NCBI GenBank assembly: GCA_023435895.1 | Contig: JAEZLH010000027.1 | Coordinates: forward strand, 310,001 to 374,000 | Direction of reading: 5' to 3' | Origin: Bacillota bacterium | GTDB taxonomy: Bacteria; Bacillota; Clostridia; Lachnospirales; Lachnospiraceae | Length of the DNA: 64,000 bases | In this document: piece after piece, positions 55,395-64,000 of the stretch | Layout of the letters: each line of letters starts with the position of its first letter | How positions within the stretch are numbered: the first letter of the stretch is position 1 | Position numbers and translations under genes: made by a program | The notes under the pieces: model-generated | What the model was told of the DNA's origin: nothing | Databases searched by the model: none | What the model saw: only the letters and a program-made list of their open reading frames with translations

Positions 55395-56708
55395 TCATCC
55401 TAGTACATTACCGGTAAAGGTGAGATAGAGCAGCAATACGTTCGCAGCGATTATAACAGTGGAGATAATCCACCCGGTGATGTTTGTTATAGTTTTGTTC
55501 TTTAATGCACCCATTAAATCCTTACGGCTTGTGATAATTAGCATCGGAATGATTGCCATGGGTAAGATGAAGCTTAATATAACCTGACTGATTACCAGTG
55601 CCTGCATTGGATTAAAGCCAATTAAGATGATTACCATGCCGGGAAGCATTGTGATTAGCCTTGTGATATTGTCATTGATATTAAGACCAACAAACCCTTG
55701 CATAATGGTTTGGCCAGCCATGGTACCCACCGCGGCGGAGGAAAGTCCGGAGGAAATCAGTGCTATGGCGAACGCGCCGCTGGAAGCAGCACCTAGTAAT
55801 GGAGTTAAGGTTTCCTTCGCCTGTTCAATGGAGGTGATTTCCATACCATTTTTGTAGAATACAGCAGCGGATACAATTACCATGGAGGCATTGATAACGA
55901 AGGCAATGTTCATGGCGATTATAATGTCCAGTCGCTCCATTTTTAGATGCTTGATTTTTTCGGAAAGGGAACTCCCGGTATTTCTCTGTTGGACCAGGTT
56001 GGAATGAAGAAAGATGACATGTGGCATAACCGTAGCACCAAGCATTCCCACGGCAATAAATACAGCTTCGCCGTTTGGCAGGGAGGGCATTAAGACATGA
56101 AGCCCCACTTGTGACCATTCTGGCTTAGAGAGTAATAATTCGACGGAATATGCGACACAGATTACTGCGACCAAAAGTGCTATGATAATTTCTACCACTC
56201 TTTGACCGTATTTTCCGAGATATACAATGATAAAGGTTAATATGGCGGTTATCAGACCTGCATATACCATGGGGATGTGAAAAAGAAGATAAAAACCAAG
56301 AGTTCCTCCAAGAAATTCCGCAAGATTTGTAGCCATGGCACCCAGCTCTGCAATCACCCAAAAGCACCAATTGGTAGGCCTTGAAAATACTTTTCCACAC
56401 ATGGTGGGAAGGGAATGACCGGTAGCAATTCCAAGCTTTGCTGATAGAGTCTGCAAAAAGATTGCCATCAGATTACTCCAAAGAATAACCCAGATCAAGG
56501 TATAATTGAATTTTGATCCTCCACTGATATTGGTAGCAAAGTTTCCGGGATCGATATAGGCAACACTGACTACAAAGGCAGGACCTACAAATTTCATAAA
56601 GGTTTTAGTCTTATTTAAAATTCCATAATTTCGGGCTGTTTTGGCATCATCAATTAATAAATCATTGGATAATGGACGGATTTTGGGGTTGTAATTATCA
56701 TCAAGCAT
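55395..56708 (-). CDS. mntH: Nramp-family divalent metal (Mn2+) transporter
   Basis: 437 residues with about 11 TM helices. The metal-site helix 1 motif DPGN is in VAYIDPGNFATN and the helix 6 MPH motif is in GATVMPHVIFLHSNLV, both diagnostic of Nramp/MntH. It imports Mn2+ (or Fe2+) with protons. The gene downstream of its candidate operator is leftward and the regulator gene just upstream reads the same way, so they may share control. The site AGAGAGGTG precedes the ATG. Confidence 0.92.
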   Translation of the reverse strand: MLDDNYNPKIRPLSNDLLIDDAKTARNYGILNKTKTFMKFVGPAFVVSVAYIDPGNFATNISGGSKFNYTLIWVILWSNLMAIFLQTLSAKLGIATGHSLPTMCGKVFSRPTNWCFWVIAELGAMATNLAEFLGGTLGFYLLFHIPMVYAGLITAILTFIIVYLGKYGQRVVEIIIALLVAVICVAYSVELLLSKPEWSQVGLHVLMPSLPNGEAVFIAVGMLGATVMPHVIFLHSNLVQQRNTGSSLSEKIKHLKMERLDIIIAMNIAFVINASMVIVSAAVFYKNGMEITSIEQAKETLTPLLGAASSGAFAIALISSGLSSAAVGTMAGQTIMQGFVGLNINDNITRLITMLPGMVIILIGFNPMQALVISQVILSFILPMAIIPMLIITSRKDLMGALKNKTITNITGWIISTVIIAANVLLLYLTFTGNVLG

Positions 56709-56753
56709 TATTTGGCACCTCTCTTAATCAAATTCATAAGTTATGTACACGAG

Positions 56754-56771
56754 ATTTAGCCCAGCCTAAAT
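56754..56771 (-). promoter_or_regulatory. Candidate MntR/DtxR-type operator before mntH
   Basis: ATTTAGCCCAGCCTAAAT on the plus strand (AATTTAGGCTGGGCTAAAT-like on the coding strand) is an imperfect palindrome with TTTAG/CTAAA arms, close to the DtxR-family box shape. It lies 46-63 bases upstream of the mntH start and downstream of the regulator gene, so regulation of mntH by the neighbouring regulator is inferred. Confidence 0.5.
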
Positions 56772-56829
56772 TACGTATCTAACTCACAATATGACAGAAA
56801 GAGGATATTGGTTCCATTAAGATGATTAA

Positions 56830-57309
56830 TTATCCCATATGATAGTGTGAAAATTGTTGATATTTCTCCAAAATCTCAGGATTGCTTTGTACGAATTGAT
56901 TGAATAAATTAAAGCGTTGCAAGGTGGAGGCGGAAATATTATGTTCAATCAATTCTGTTTCGATTAGCAGATTTTCCTTAACCTCAAGATTTTTAAGTAA
57001 TTGTTCAATAATTTCATGGCGCTGTAAAAGAAATTGACCGATTTCTTTCCCATTCTCACTTAACTTAAAAATCCCATGTTTTTTATAATCAAGTAGTCCT
57101 AATCCGCTTAACTTTTGAACCATATTGGTAGCGGAGGGGGCGGAGACATTCAAAAGTTCGGATAAGGTACTAACGCGCAAAAAGCCCTCAGACAAACTGT
57201 TGCGGTAGATCATCTCCAGATAATCTTCCATAGCAGGTGTTAAGAGCTTTTTATTCTGTTCCATTAGTTGATATCCTCGAACGGTGTGAAATTGCGATAA
57301 ATCATCCAT
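56830..57309 (-). CDS. DtxR/MntR-family metal-dependent regulator
   Basis: 159 residues. It has an N-terminal extension (MDDLSQFHTVRGYQLMEQNKKLL), then the winged helix (TPAMEDYLEMIYRNS..RVSTLSELLNVSAPSATNMVQKLSGLGLLDYKKHGIFKLSENGKEIG) and the dimer/metal helices (RHEIIEQLLKNL...ELIEHNIS). The conserved HNIS/LEH region supplies metal ligands in this family. It is expected to repress metal-uptake genes when metal is plentiful. mntH lies downstream in the same direction. Start fixed by GGGAGG. Confidence 0.88.
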   Translation of the reverse strand: MDDLSQFHTVRGYQLMEQNKKLLTPAMEDYLEMIYRNSLSEGFLRVSTLSELLNVSAPSATNMVQKLSGLGLLDYKKHGIFKLSENGKEIGQFLLQRHEIIEQLLKNLEVKENLLIETELIEHNISASTLQRFNLFNQFVQSNPEILEKYQQFSHYHMG

Positions 57310-57352
57310 AGAAAGCCTCCCTTAAAGATGGTTCTTTCTATTGATATATTCC

Positions 57353-58063
57353 TCAAGATTTTTTTGTAGAACCGGACTTTGTTGAGTTATCCCAAAAGAC
57401 CTTAAAGTCCTTATCATTTTTTCTGGCAGACTCTACTTTTTTCTTAATATCCTGAATTAATTTTGCAACATCACTATCCTTAATACGGTCATGATAATAT
57501 TGTTCGGTCTGCTCATCAAACTGACCGGAGAATATTTTTAACTCACCGGAATCAGACTTGGTAACATAGAATTCATCCAGAGCCGGAGCCATGGTCTTTA
57601 TATTATAAATTTTGATGTTGTGGGATACAAAAACAACATATTCCTTATCGCGAAAGCTTTTCTTAACATGGCATACGATATCTTTATATCCTTCGATAAA
57701 CATGATATTCTTTTTTAATTCTTTCGGGGAACCTACCTTGGTAGGGTCGGAAAGTAAGGACTTTATCATTTCCTGATCACAGCTTAATTTTGCCTTATAG
57801 TAATTCTTGATCAGCTTTGTAATATCATCGTATCCGTCCTTTTCAAAGGCATAAACCGGTAAGGAACCAGATGTAGCAGAAGCCGTCGGTGATGGATTGT
57901 CATTACCTGTGTCCTCCGGTGCCTGAAGGGTAGGGGTGGGATTTGAAGCTAGGTTCGTACTTTCAATTGAATTGTGCCCAGGGGAAATTGACAGGGTAAC
58001 CATACCCATTCCCAAAGTACTGAATAAGGATAATAAGATTGCTTTTTTATATCTTAGTTTCAT
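57353..58063 (-). CDS. Secreted or membrane-anchored protein of unknown function
   Basis: 236 residues. An N-terminal hydrophobic segment (YKKAILLSLFSTLGMGMVTLSI) is followed by a low-complexity linker rich in Ser/Thr/Pro (NPTPTLQAPEDTGNDNPSPTASATSG). The outer domain (about 70-215) has an alpha/beta order (ITKLIKNYYKAKLSCDQEMIKSLLSDP... VVFVSHNIKIYNIKTMAPALDEFYVTKS) that resembles an NTF2-like fold. The C-terminus is basic and Ser-rich. Start fixed by GGAGG. Ends 44 bases before the regulator gene. Confidence 0.6.
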   Translation of the reverse strand: MKLRYKKAILLSLFSTLGMGMVTLSISPGHNSIESTNLASNPTPTLQAPEDTGNDNPSPTASATSGSLPVYAFEKDGYDDITKLIKNYYKAKLSCDQEMIKSLLSDPTKVGSPKELKKNIMFIEGYKDIVCHVKKSFRDKEYVVFVSHNIKIYNIKTMAPALDEFYVTKSDSGELKIFSGQFDEQTEQYYHDRIKDSDVAKLIQDIKKKVESARKNDKDFKVFWDNSTKSGSTKKS

Positions 58064-58429
58064 CGACGAACCTCCGAATAGTTTTATACAAACACAGTAA
58101 GTTAAATGGTTATTATTGACACTGAAAGCTTTGATACCATGAATATTTTAACAAATTTCACACTTTCAAGCAACATAATCTTATGTCGACAAACCGCATT
58201 TTCAACAAAGTAAGGGTATTTTGGCATTGTGAACATCGTTATTACTACCAAATACTAGAGATTGATATACGAAGCATATTTTGTGTAATTCAATTTTCAC
58301 GATTTGAATATACCATCATATGATAACAGTAGGAAACTACCTAGTATGAATCTGTAAATTAATGAGGAAAGAATTATCCCTTGGGCGATTTACAGAATAA
58401 TAACTAGTAGATCAATAGGAGGATAGGCG
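58064..58429. other. Divergent promoter region of the polysaccharide locus
   Basis: About 365 AT-rich bases between the secreted-protein gene (leftward) and the BY-kinase gene (rightward). No gene was found. A GGAGG site precedes the BY-kinase ATG. Confidence 0.5.
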
Positions 58430-59830
58430 ATGGATTTTTCACTGAAGGGAATCGTATCATTGCTGCTAAAAAGGTCTATCATAATTGTTCTCTGTACCTT
58501 GTTGGGCATGGGTCTTTTTTATGGTATTAATAAATCAGTTTCACAACCGGTATATACCGCTTCCGCGAAATTATACGTATATACCAAGATGACATCCCAA
58601 TCAGCGGATATTAGTGAATTGTATTATGCCCAAAAAGCGGTAAATACTTATATTAATATTTTAAGAACAAATGTATTCTATAATCAAGTCATTGAAAAGG
58701 CTGGTGTATCATTCACACCTGGAGCCTTAAACGCTTGTACAACGATTAAGGTTGTGGATAATACTGAAATCTTTGAGATTAGTGTTACCACCGGCAGTGC
58801 ATATGATTCCTATAAACTGGCGGCAGCCATGCAGGATGTGGCTCCTTCCTATATTAAAAACATTAAAAGCACCGCAGAAATCAGTATCGTTGATCCCGTG
58901 GTATTTAATTCGATTCCTGTTGTACCGAATTTATTGAATTTTGCGCTCCTTGGTGCCTTTCTGGGATGCTTTCTATCAGTAGGTATTGTTTTGTTAGCAG
59001 AATTTATGGATTCCAGTGTTAAGACAGAGGATGAATTAGCAAAACATTATCAACTACCGATTTTAGGAGCAATACCCAATTATCACACCGCAATGAAGGG
59101 TAAACGAAATATGCTCACGCAGTTTATACCAAATTACGGAAAATCATCGGATTCCAATGAAGAGAATCTTATTAGTGAAGATAGTAAATTTATGATTATC
59201 GAAGCGTATAAAGCTTTAAGAACAAATTTAAGGTATATATTGAGAAATGACGGTTGTAAAAAAATAATTGTGAACAGCCCTTTGCCAGAGGATGGAAAGA
59301 GTACTACATGTACAAATTTAGGAATAACCATTGTTCAAACCGGAGCTAGAGTTCTTTTGATGGATTGTGACTTAAGAAAGGGCAGATTACATCATTATTT
59401 CAATCTTAAGAATACCCCAGGTGTTACGGATGTCCTTTCAGGGGTTATAAATGAAAAGGATGCTCTTCAGGCAACGGAGTACGAAAATCTGTATATAATG
59501 AGTATGGGCTCCCTTCCCCCAAACCCGACCGAATTACTGGGCAGCACACAGATGGAAGAATTGGTTAAGCGGTTGGAGAAGAATTTTGATTATATTATAT
59601 TTGATACCCCGCCGGTTAATGTTGTATCCGATGTTCTTAGCTTAATAAATCTTGTGGACGGAATCGTAATCGTTGTCCGTGAAAGCAAAACCACATATCC
59701 AAACCTTACAAAAGCGATTACAAAATACGAATTTATTGATCAGAAAATTTTGGGAGTCGTATTTAACGCTACTACACAATATCAGGGTAAGAAATCCAAA
59801 TACTATTATCATAGATATAACGATGATTGA
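58430..59830 (+). CDS. Wzz/BY-kinase fusion: capsule chain-length regulator and tyrosine autokinase
   Basis: 466 residues. A Wzz domain with one TM at each end (IIVLCTLLGMGLFYGI, about 17-34, and LLNFALLGAFLGCFLSVGIVLLAEF, about 164-188). Then a CpsD/Wzc-type kinase: EAYKALRTNLRY, Walker A region NSPLPEDGKSTTC, Walker A' VLLMDCDLRKGRLH, and FDYIIFDTPP. The C-terminus has the Tyr cluster KYYYHRY for autophosphorylation. Such proteins control polymer length and export. Next gene (phosphatase) overlaps its end by eight bases, the usual kinase/phosphatase pair. Confidence 0.92.
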   Translation: MDFSLKGIVSLLLKRSIIIVLCTLLGMGLFYGINKSVSQPVYTASAKLYVYTKMTSQSADISELYYAQKAVNTYINILRTNVFYNQVIEKAGVSFTPGALNACTTIKVVDNTEIFEISVTTGSAYDSYKLAAAMQDVAPSYIKNIKSTAEISIVDPVVFNSIPVVPNLLNFALLGAFLGCFLSVGIVLLAEFMDSSVKTEDELAKHYQLPILGAIPNYHTAMKGKRNMLTQFIPNYGKSSDSNEENLISEDSKFMIIEAYKALRTNLRYILRNDGCKKIIVNSPLPEDGKSTTCTNLGITIVQTGARVLLMDCDLRKGRLHHYFNLKNTPGVTDVLSGVINEKDALQATEYENLYIMSMGSLPPNPTELLGSTQMEELVKRLEKNFDYIIFDTPPVNVVSDVLSLINLVDGIVIVVRESKTTYPNLTKAITKYEFIDQKILGVVFNATTQYQGKKSKYYYHRYNDD

Positions 59831-60557
59831 TTTTCATACGCATATCCTTCCGGCTATTGATGACGGCTCGAAAGATCCAGAGCAATCCTATGAAATGATA
59901 AATAGGTTGGCAGTCCAAAATATTGAAGCTGCCGTTTGTACACCTCATTTTGATCCGTCCAAAATAGCAATGTATGATTTTTTGCAAAACCGTAATAGCG
60001 CGAGAGCTTTGCTGGGAGATACTAGAATCCCCTTACTCTTAGCCAGTGAGACAAAGCTTCACAGCTATCTGTTTCATTATCCTGATATTACACCCATTTG
60101 TATTGAAAACACCAGATATTTATTACTGGAATTGCCCTTTACCTCCAAATGGGGGGAGGATGTTTATGCCATGATAGAACGAATCCTATCCTATTATGAA
60201 GTTATTCCAATCATTGTACACGTGGAACGATATCCTGCTGTAAAAAAGAATGATAAAACCATAACACGCCTCGTGCACTTAGGTTGTATCATACAGATGA
60301 ACACCTCCTTTCTTATCGATGTAAAAAGTAGAAAAAAAGCGCTGCATTATATAAAAAACGGCTATATTGATTTACTGGGAAGCGACTGTCATAATACTGA
60401 CAGCCGGCCTCCGGTTTTTGAGGAGGCTTTAACCCTAATACGAGAACATAGGGGTCAAGAATTTCTGGATCTGGTCGAGTACAAAGGCTATCAAGTGATA
60501 AATGGCGTAAATATAAGAAAAACAGAGAGTTTTATCGTCCCACCCATGCAAAATTAA
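59823..60557 (+). CDS. CpsB/CapC-type PHP tyrosine phosphatase
   Basis: 244 residues from ATG 59823, overlapping the kinase gene's end. The frame is open 50 codons further upstream inside the kinase, but this start gives MIDFHTHILPAIDDGS, the family's usual opening. Metal ligands: HTHILP, DDGSKD, CTPHFDP, ASETKLH, IVHVERY and SDCHN. It dephosphorylates the BY-kinase in a manganese-dependent way. A strong terminator follows. Confidence 0.92.
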   Translation: MIDFHTHILPAIDDGSKDPEQSYEMINRLAVQNIEAAVCTPHFDPSKIAMYDFLQNRNSARALLGDTRIPLLLASETKLHSYLFHYPDITPICIENTRYLLLELPFTSKWGEDVYAMIERILSYYEVIPIIVHVERYPAVKKNDKTITRLVHLGCIIQMNTSFLIDVKSRKKALHYIKNGYIDLLGSDCHNTDSRPPVFEEALTLIREHRGQEFLDLVEYKGYQVINGVNIRKTESFIVPPMQN

Positions 60558-60580
60558 TCTTTTGCAGGGTGGGTTTTTTT
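60539..60580 (+). terminator. Intrinsic terminator after the phosphatase gene
   Basis: CCCACCC (60539-60545) pairs with GGGTGGG (60567-60573) and TGCAAAA (60547-60553) pairs with TTTTGCA (60560-60566), with one bulged A. It is followed by seven Ts. Confidence 0.92.
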
Positions 60581-60746
60581 GTATTATTCTCATATCCCAT
60601 AAGATTTCGTGCCGGTTATAGGTACATAAACAGGGAAATTCGAATATATTAAACTAGAATTATTCAAGAAACGACATGTAAAAGCATGCTTTGTAAGATT
60701 TTTTGTATAAGTGTGTATTTACAAAAGGTAATTGGAGGGACAGTAC

Positions 60747-62630
60747 ATGTTTCATACGAACCGGAAGGTAATATTGTTCTTACTGGATATTAGCATAGTA
60801 ATCATTACAATTCATTGGTTATATTTTGTGGTTGGTACGTTTTATCAGATAGATCAGTTTCATTATAGTACATTAATTGCTCATAGTTTAATATTACTTC
60901 TTTGTGTAGCCTTGGCACAGCTATTGATGAAAACCTATGATACAATTTGGAGATATGCCCGTGCGAAGGAGTATTTAAAAATGTTTTTGGGAGGAGGAAT
61001 GGGATACATCCTCTATTTGATCATCGACAAGGGGGTTCTGAGCAGTTTTATCCCGGTCGGTGGTTCCTTTGCTGTAATGACCATTTCTCTATTGTTAATG
61101 TTACTTATGCGACTTTGTTATCGACAATATGTAGGAGCAAAACATACTTCGATCAAAGAATATAGTACCTCTATTGTTATTATTGGAGCAGGTGAAGCAG
61201 GGGTCAAATTATATGAGGAGATTGAAAGTAATCCAAATAATTGTTATAAAGTTCTGTTCTTTGTTGATGACAGCGTTCAAAAGATTGGAAAGAGAATCCA
61301 TGGTATTGAAGTAAAGGGGCCCATTATGGAGTTGGAACGTTTGTTAGTGGGAGTTTCTATAAAAGAAATCGTGATGGCAATTCCATCCATGGAAGCTTCA
61401 AAGCGAAAGGAAGTGTTAAAGTTATGTGCAGGTCTTCCTTACCGGGTGCAAATTCTGCCCAATACCTTAGCAATTTTACAGGGAGCGGAGGATGAGCATC
61501 TGTTAAAAAATGTGCGGGATATCGATATTGAAGAATTGCTTGGAAGAGAGCCCATATCCCTTATCAATGAAGAAATCAATCAATTTCTAGCCGGAAAGAC
61601 TGTTATGGTTACAGGAGGAGGAGGCTCCATTGGCTCTGAACTGTGTAGGCAGATTGCTAAGGCGCCGATTAAAAAGCTTGTAATACTTGATATCTATGAA
61701 AACAATGCTTACGACATTCAACAGGAATTAAAGCAACGTTATGGTTCCCAGCTCAATCTTGTCATTGAAATCGCATCGGTACGGGATAAATCAAAAGTTG
61801 ATCAATTGGTTGCACGTCATAGACCCAATATCATCTTTCATGCAGCGGCTCACAAGCATGTCCCATTAATGGAGGACTGCCCGGAGGAAGCGGTATTAAA
61901 TAATATTTATGGAACATATCACATGGCTCTGGCTGCAAATCGTTATCGTGTGGATAAATTCGTACTTATCTCAACAGACAAGGCAGTAAATCCGACCAGT
62001 GTTATGGGGGCTTCAAAGCGTTTTTGTGAAATGATTTTACAGAGCATGAAGCAAAATAGCAAAACGGAATTCGTGGCGGTACGCTTTGGTAATGTATTGG
62101 GATCCAACGGATCAGTGATTCCCTTGTTTCAAAAACAAATATCACAAGGGGGACCGGTTACAATTACAGATAAAAGGATTGTAAGGTTCTTTATGACGAT
62201 TAGCGAAGCGTCTCAATTGGTACTTCAGGCAGGCGCAATGGCAAACAGCTCAGAAATCTATGTTCTTGACATGGGAGAGCCGGTGAAAATTTTAGATTTA
62301 GCCGAGAATTTAATTTGGCTGTCCGGTCATATTCCCTACGCGGAGATTCCAATTGTTGAGAGCGGACTAAGACCAGGTGAAAAACTGTATGAGGAATTAT
62401 TAATGAATACAAAGGAACTAATTGGTACTCAAAACAACAAGATATTTATTGAACATCAAACGGACATTACAAAAGAGGAATTACAGGCTTCCCTTAAAAT
62501 CCTTTCAGACGCTTTAAAAACAAAGGATTCGAATCAAGTTAAAATTGCGCTGAAACAGGTGGTGCCAACCTATAAAGATCCAGATGAGGTGAATGAAGCC
62601 TCCAATAAGGAAGAAACAGGTGATCGGTAA
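60747..62630 (+). CDS. PglF/CapD-type UDP-GlcNAc 4,6-dehydratase
   Basis: 627 residues from ATG 60747 (GGAGGG upstream); TTG 60732 is in frame but lies on the site. Four TM helices (about 8-28, 44-64, 80-100 and 108-128), then a Rossmann-like domain (IVIIGAGEAGVKLYEEIE), then the SDR dehydratase: VMVTGGGGSIGSELCRQI (NAD+ loop), HAAAHKHVPLME, LISTDKAVNPTSVMGASKR and RFGNVLGSNGSVIPLFQ. The length and TM-plus-two-domain order are those of PglF/CapD. It forms UDP-4-keto-6-deoxy-GlcNAc, the first step to bacillosamine. Confidence 0.92.
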   Translation: MFHTNRKVILFLLDISIVIITIHWLYFVVGTFYQIDQFHYSTLIAHSLILLLCVALAQLLMKTYDTIWRYARAKEYLKMFLGGGMGYILYLIIDKGVLSSFIPVGGSFAVMTISLLLMLLMRLCYRQYVGAKHTSIKEYSTSIVIIGAGEAGVKLYEEIESNPNNCYKVLFFVDDSVQKIGKRIHGIEVKGPIMELERLLVGVSIKEIVMAIPSMEASKRKEVLKLCAGLPYRVQILPNTLAILQGAEDEHLLKNVRDIDIEELLGREPISLINEEINQFLAGKTVMVTGGGGSIGSELCRQIAKAPIKKLVILDIYENNAYDIQQELKQRYGSQLNLVIEIASVRDKSKVDQLVARHRPNIIFHAAAHKHVPLMEDCPEEAVLNNIYGTYHMALAANRYRVDKFVLISTDKAVNPTSVMGASKRFCEMILQSMKQNSKTEFVAVRFGNVLGSNGSVIPLFQKQISQGGPVTITDKRIVRFFMTISEASQLVLQAGAMANSSEIYVLDMGEPVKILDLAENLIWLSGHIPYAEIPIVESGLRPGEKLYEELLMNTKELIGTQNNKIFIEHQTDITKEELQASLKILSDALKTKDSNQVKIALKQVVPTYKDPDEVNEASNKEETGDR

Positions 62631-63757
62631 TGGAGGAACGAATCTATCTCTCTTCTCCTCATATGAGTGAAGAAGGTTATGAACAGAACTATATACAACA
62701 AGCTTTTGATAGCAACTGGATTGCACCCTTAGGAGAAAATGTAACTGAATTTGAAAAAGAAATTAGCACCTTGATTGGTAGCAGAGCCGGAGCGGCTTTA
62801 AATTCAGGAACTGCTGCAATTCATATGGCTCTTAAGGCAGCAGGGGTAAAAGACGGAGATATTGTTTTCTGCCAATCCTTAACTTTTTCAGCGACTGCCA
62901 ATCCAATTATATATTTAAATGCCATTCCTGTATTTATTGATAGTGACAGAGAGAGCTGGAATATGGATCCCGAGCTCTTAGCCAAAGCATTTTTAAAGTA
63001 TGAGAAGAAGGGAAGAATGCCGAGAGCAGTAATCATCGCACATTTGTATGGAATACCGGCAAAAATCGAAGAGATTCTTGCATTATGTCATAAATATAAT
63101 ACTCCGCTGATCGAGGATGCAGCCGAAAGCCTAGGCAGTTTATATAAGGGGAGATACACCGGTACCTTTGGGGAGTATGGTACCTTTTCTTTTAATGGTA
63201 ACAAGATTATTACCACTTCAGGAGGAGGTATGGTGGTATCAGAAAAGGAGGAACGGATCGAGAAGATACGCTTTTGGGCTTCCCAGTCCAGGGAAGTCGC
63301 AAGGCATTATGAGCATATAGAACTGGGGTACAATTACCGCATGAGTAATATCTTGGCTGGGATTGGAAGGGGGCAGCTAAAGGTTTTAAAGGATAGGGTC
63401 AATCGAAAAAGGGAGATCTATCAATATTACAAAGTACACCTTCAGGATATTCCTCAAATAGCCATGATGCCCGAGCAAGAAGATACCTATCAAAATTGTT
63501 GGTTATCCTGCATCACTTTGGAGGGCTCCTTGACTCCGAATGAGATAATAGACTCTTTAGAGCGGGAGCAGATTGAAGCCAGACCAATTTGGAAGCCAAT
63601 GCATAGGCAGCCTTTTTTCAAAGAGTTTGATTATATCGGCAACGGGATATCGGATGACATTTATAAAAAAGGACTCTGTTTACCCAGTGATACCAAAATG
63701 AGTAATAAGGATTTAGACTGTGTGGTAAGGATTGTAAGAAATTTATACGGAAGGTAG
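62630..63757 (+). CDS. DegT/DnrJ/EryC1-family aminotransferase (PglE-like)
   Basis: 375 residues. The start overlaps the previous stop (TAATG at 62628-62632). It shows GSRAGAALNSGTAAIHMALKAAG, LIEDAAESLGS and the PLP-lysine segment TFSFNGNKIITTSGGGMV, then the C-terminal TYQNCWLSCITL. It aminates a 4-keto sugar nucleotide. Being directly after a PglF-type dehydratase, its expected product is UDP-4-amino-4,6-dideoxy-GlcNAc. Confidence 0.92.
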   Translation: MEERIYLSSPHMSEEGYEQNYIQQAFDSNWIAPLGENVTEFEKEISTLIGSRAGAALNSGTAAIHMALKAAGVKDGDIVFCQSLTFSATANPIIYLNAIPVFIDSDRESWNMDPELLAKAFLKYEKKGRMPRAVIIAHLYGIPAKIEEILALCHKYNTPLIEDAAESLGSLYKGRYTGTFGEYGTFSFNGNKIITTSGGGMVVSEKEERIEKIRFWASQSREVARHYEHIELGYNYRMSNILAGIGRGQLKVLKDRVNRKREIYQYYKVHLQDIPQIAMMPEQEDTYQNCWLSCITLEGSLTPNEIIDSLEREQIEARPIWKPMHRQPFFKEFDYIGNGISDDIYKKGLCLPSDTKMSNKDLDCVVRIVRNLYGR

Positions 63758-63770
63758 GTTGGGTAACTCT

Positions 63771-64000
63771 ATGTATCATAAATTTATTAAGCGTATATTT
63801 GATATCATCGGAGGAGTGATGGCGCTTGTCATCCTTTCTCCGGTTATGCTCATCCTTGTGGTATTGGTAAGAACAAAGCTCGGTTCACCGGTATTCTTTT
63901 GCCAAAGGAGAGTGGGTTATCAGGAGCAGATTTTTACATTATATAAGTTCAGAACAATGACCAATCAACGTGATAAGAATGGTCTCTTGCTGGAGGATGA
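63771..64000 (+). CDS. Bacterial sugar transferase (PglC/WcaJ-type), partial
   Basis: Begins at ATG 63771 and runs off the window. The visible start MYHKFIKRIFDIIGGVMALVILSPVMLILVVLVRTKLGSPVFFCQRRVGYQEQIFTLYKFRTM is the N-terminus of the polyisoprenyl-phosphate hexose-1-phosphate transferase family (membrane hairpin, then G.PVFF.Q.RVG and the KFRTM motif). It should transfer the sugar phosphate onto undecaprenyl phosphate. Sits 13 bases after the aminotransferase, so same operon. Confidence 0.92.
   Translation, partial: MYHKFIKRIFDIIGGVMALVILSPVMLILVVLVRTKLGSPVFFCQRRVGYQEQIFTLYKFRTMTNQRDKNGLLLED

Noticed and set aside
1..64000. CRISPR arrays, tRNA and rRNA genes
   Set aside because: No regularly spaced repeats with unique spacers and no tRNA- or rRNA-like sequence was recognised by eye. 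The tandem repeats seen are head-to-tail without spacers.

Overview
Low-GC Gram-positive DNA. Strong GGAGG-type ribosome binding sites, TTG/GTG starts, Ig-like surface proteins, a large secreted glucanase, the LytTR/LiaF-like pair and the Firmicutes-type Wzc/CpsB capsule genes suggest a Clostridia member, most likely a Lachnospiraceae relative of plant-polysaccharide degraders. This is inferred from gene content. No rRNA, tRNA or CRISPR array was seen.

1-23 kb, chromosomal backbone: two tandem paralogous Ig-like (BIG_2) surface proteins; a LytTR regulator with a LiaF-like envelope-stress membrane protein; ndk; a beta-propeller surface protein; small genes (PUA/ASCH-like, RmlC-like epimerase, VOC, DUF2200); a pair of membrane c-di-GMP enzymes (GGDEF+HD-GYP and degenerate GGDEF+EAL); an ECF sigma/anti-sigma pair; and a 1271-residue multidomain secreted protein with a GH87-like alpha-1,3-glucanase catalytic domain.

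23-44 kb, accessory region: it starts with an SF1 helicase fused to a nuclease-like domain. About 25 short, unrelated genes follow, nearly all on the + strand (acetyltransferases, VOC proteins, kinase-like phosphotransferase, Nudix, HAD, adenosine deaminase-like, flavoproteins, small hypotheticals). Between 26 and 33.5 kb most of them are followed by the same short motif, consensus AACTTCCCRTTATRTTTAT. Its 5' half often closes a small hairpin whose other arm changes with it. This gene-plus-3'-site layout looks like a cassette array but lacks the canonical integron core sites, and is the most unusual feature of the window.

44.6-50.4 kb: a candidate anti-phage cluster (AbiH family, DUF4238 family, two unrecognised genes), followed by an IS256-family element whose transposase has two in-frame stops, both explicable as C-to-T changes. 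A tyrosine recombinase lies beyond it.

52-64 kb, envelope and capsule: a cell-wall amidase, a minimal YkuD L,D-transpeptidase, an Nramp Mn transporter with a DtxR/MntR-type regulator and a candidate operator, then a polysaccharide locus (Wzz/BY-kinase, CpsB-type phosphatase, PglF-type dehydratase, PglE-type aminotransferase, and a PglC-type sugar transferase cut by the window edge). These last three are the set expected for making and lipid-linking a bacillosamine-type diamino sugar.
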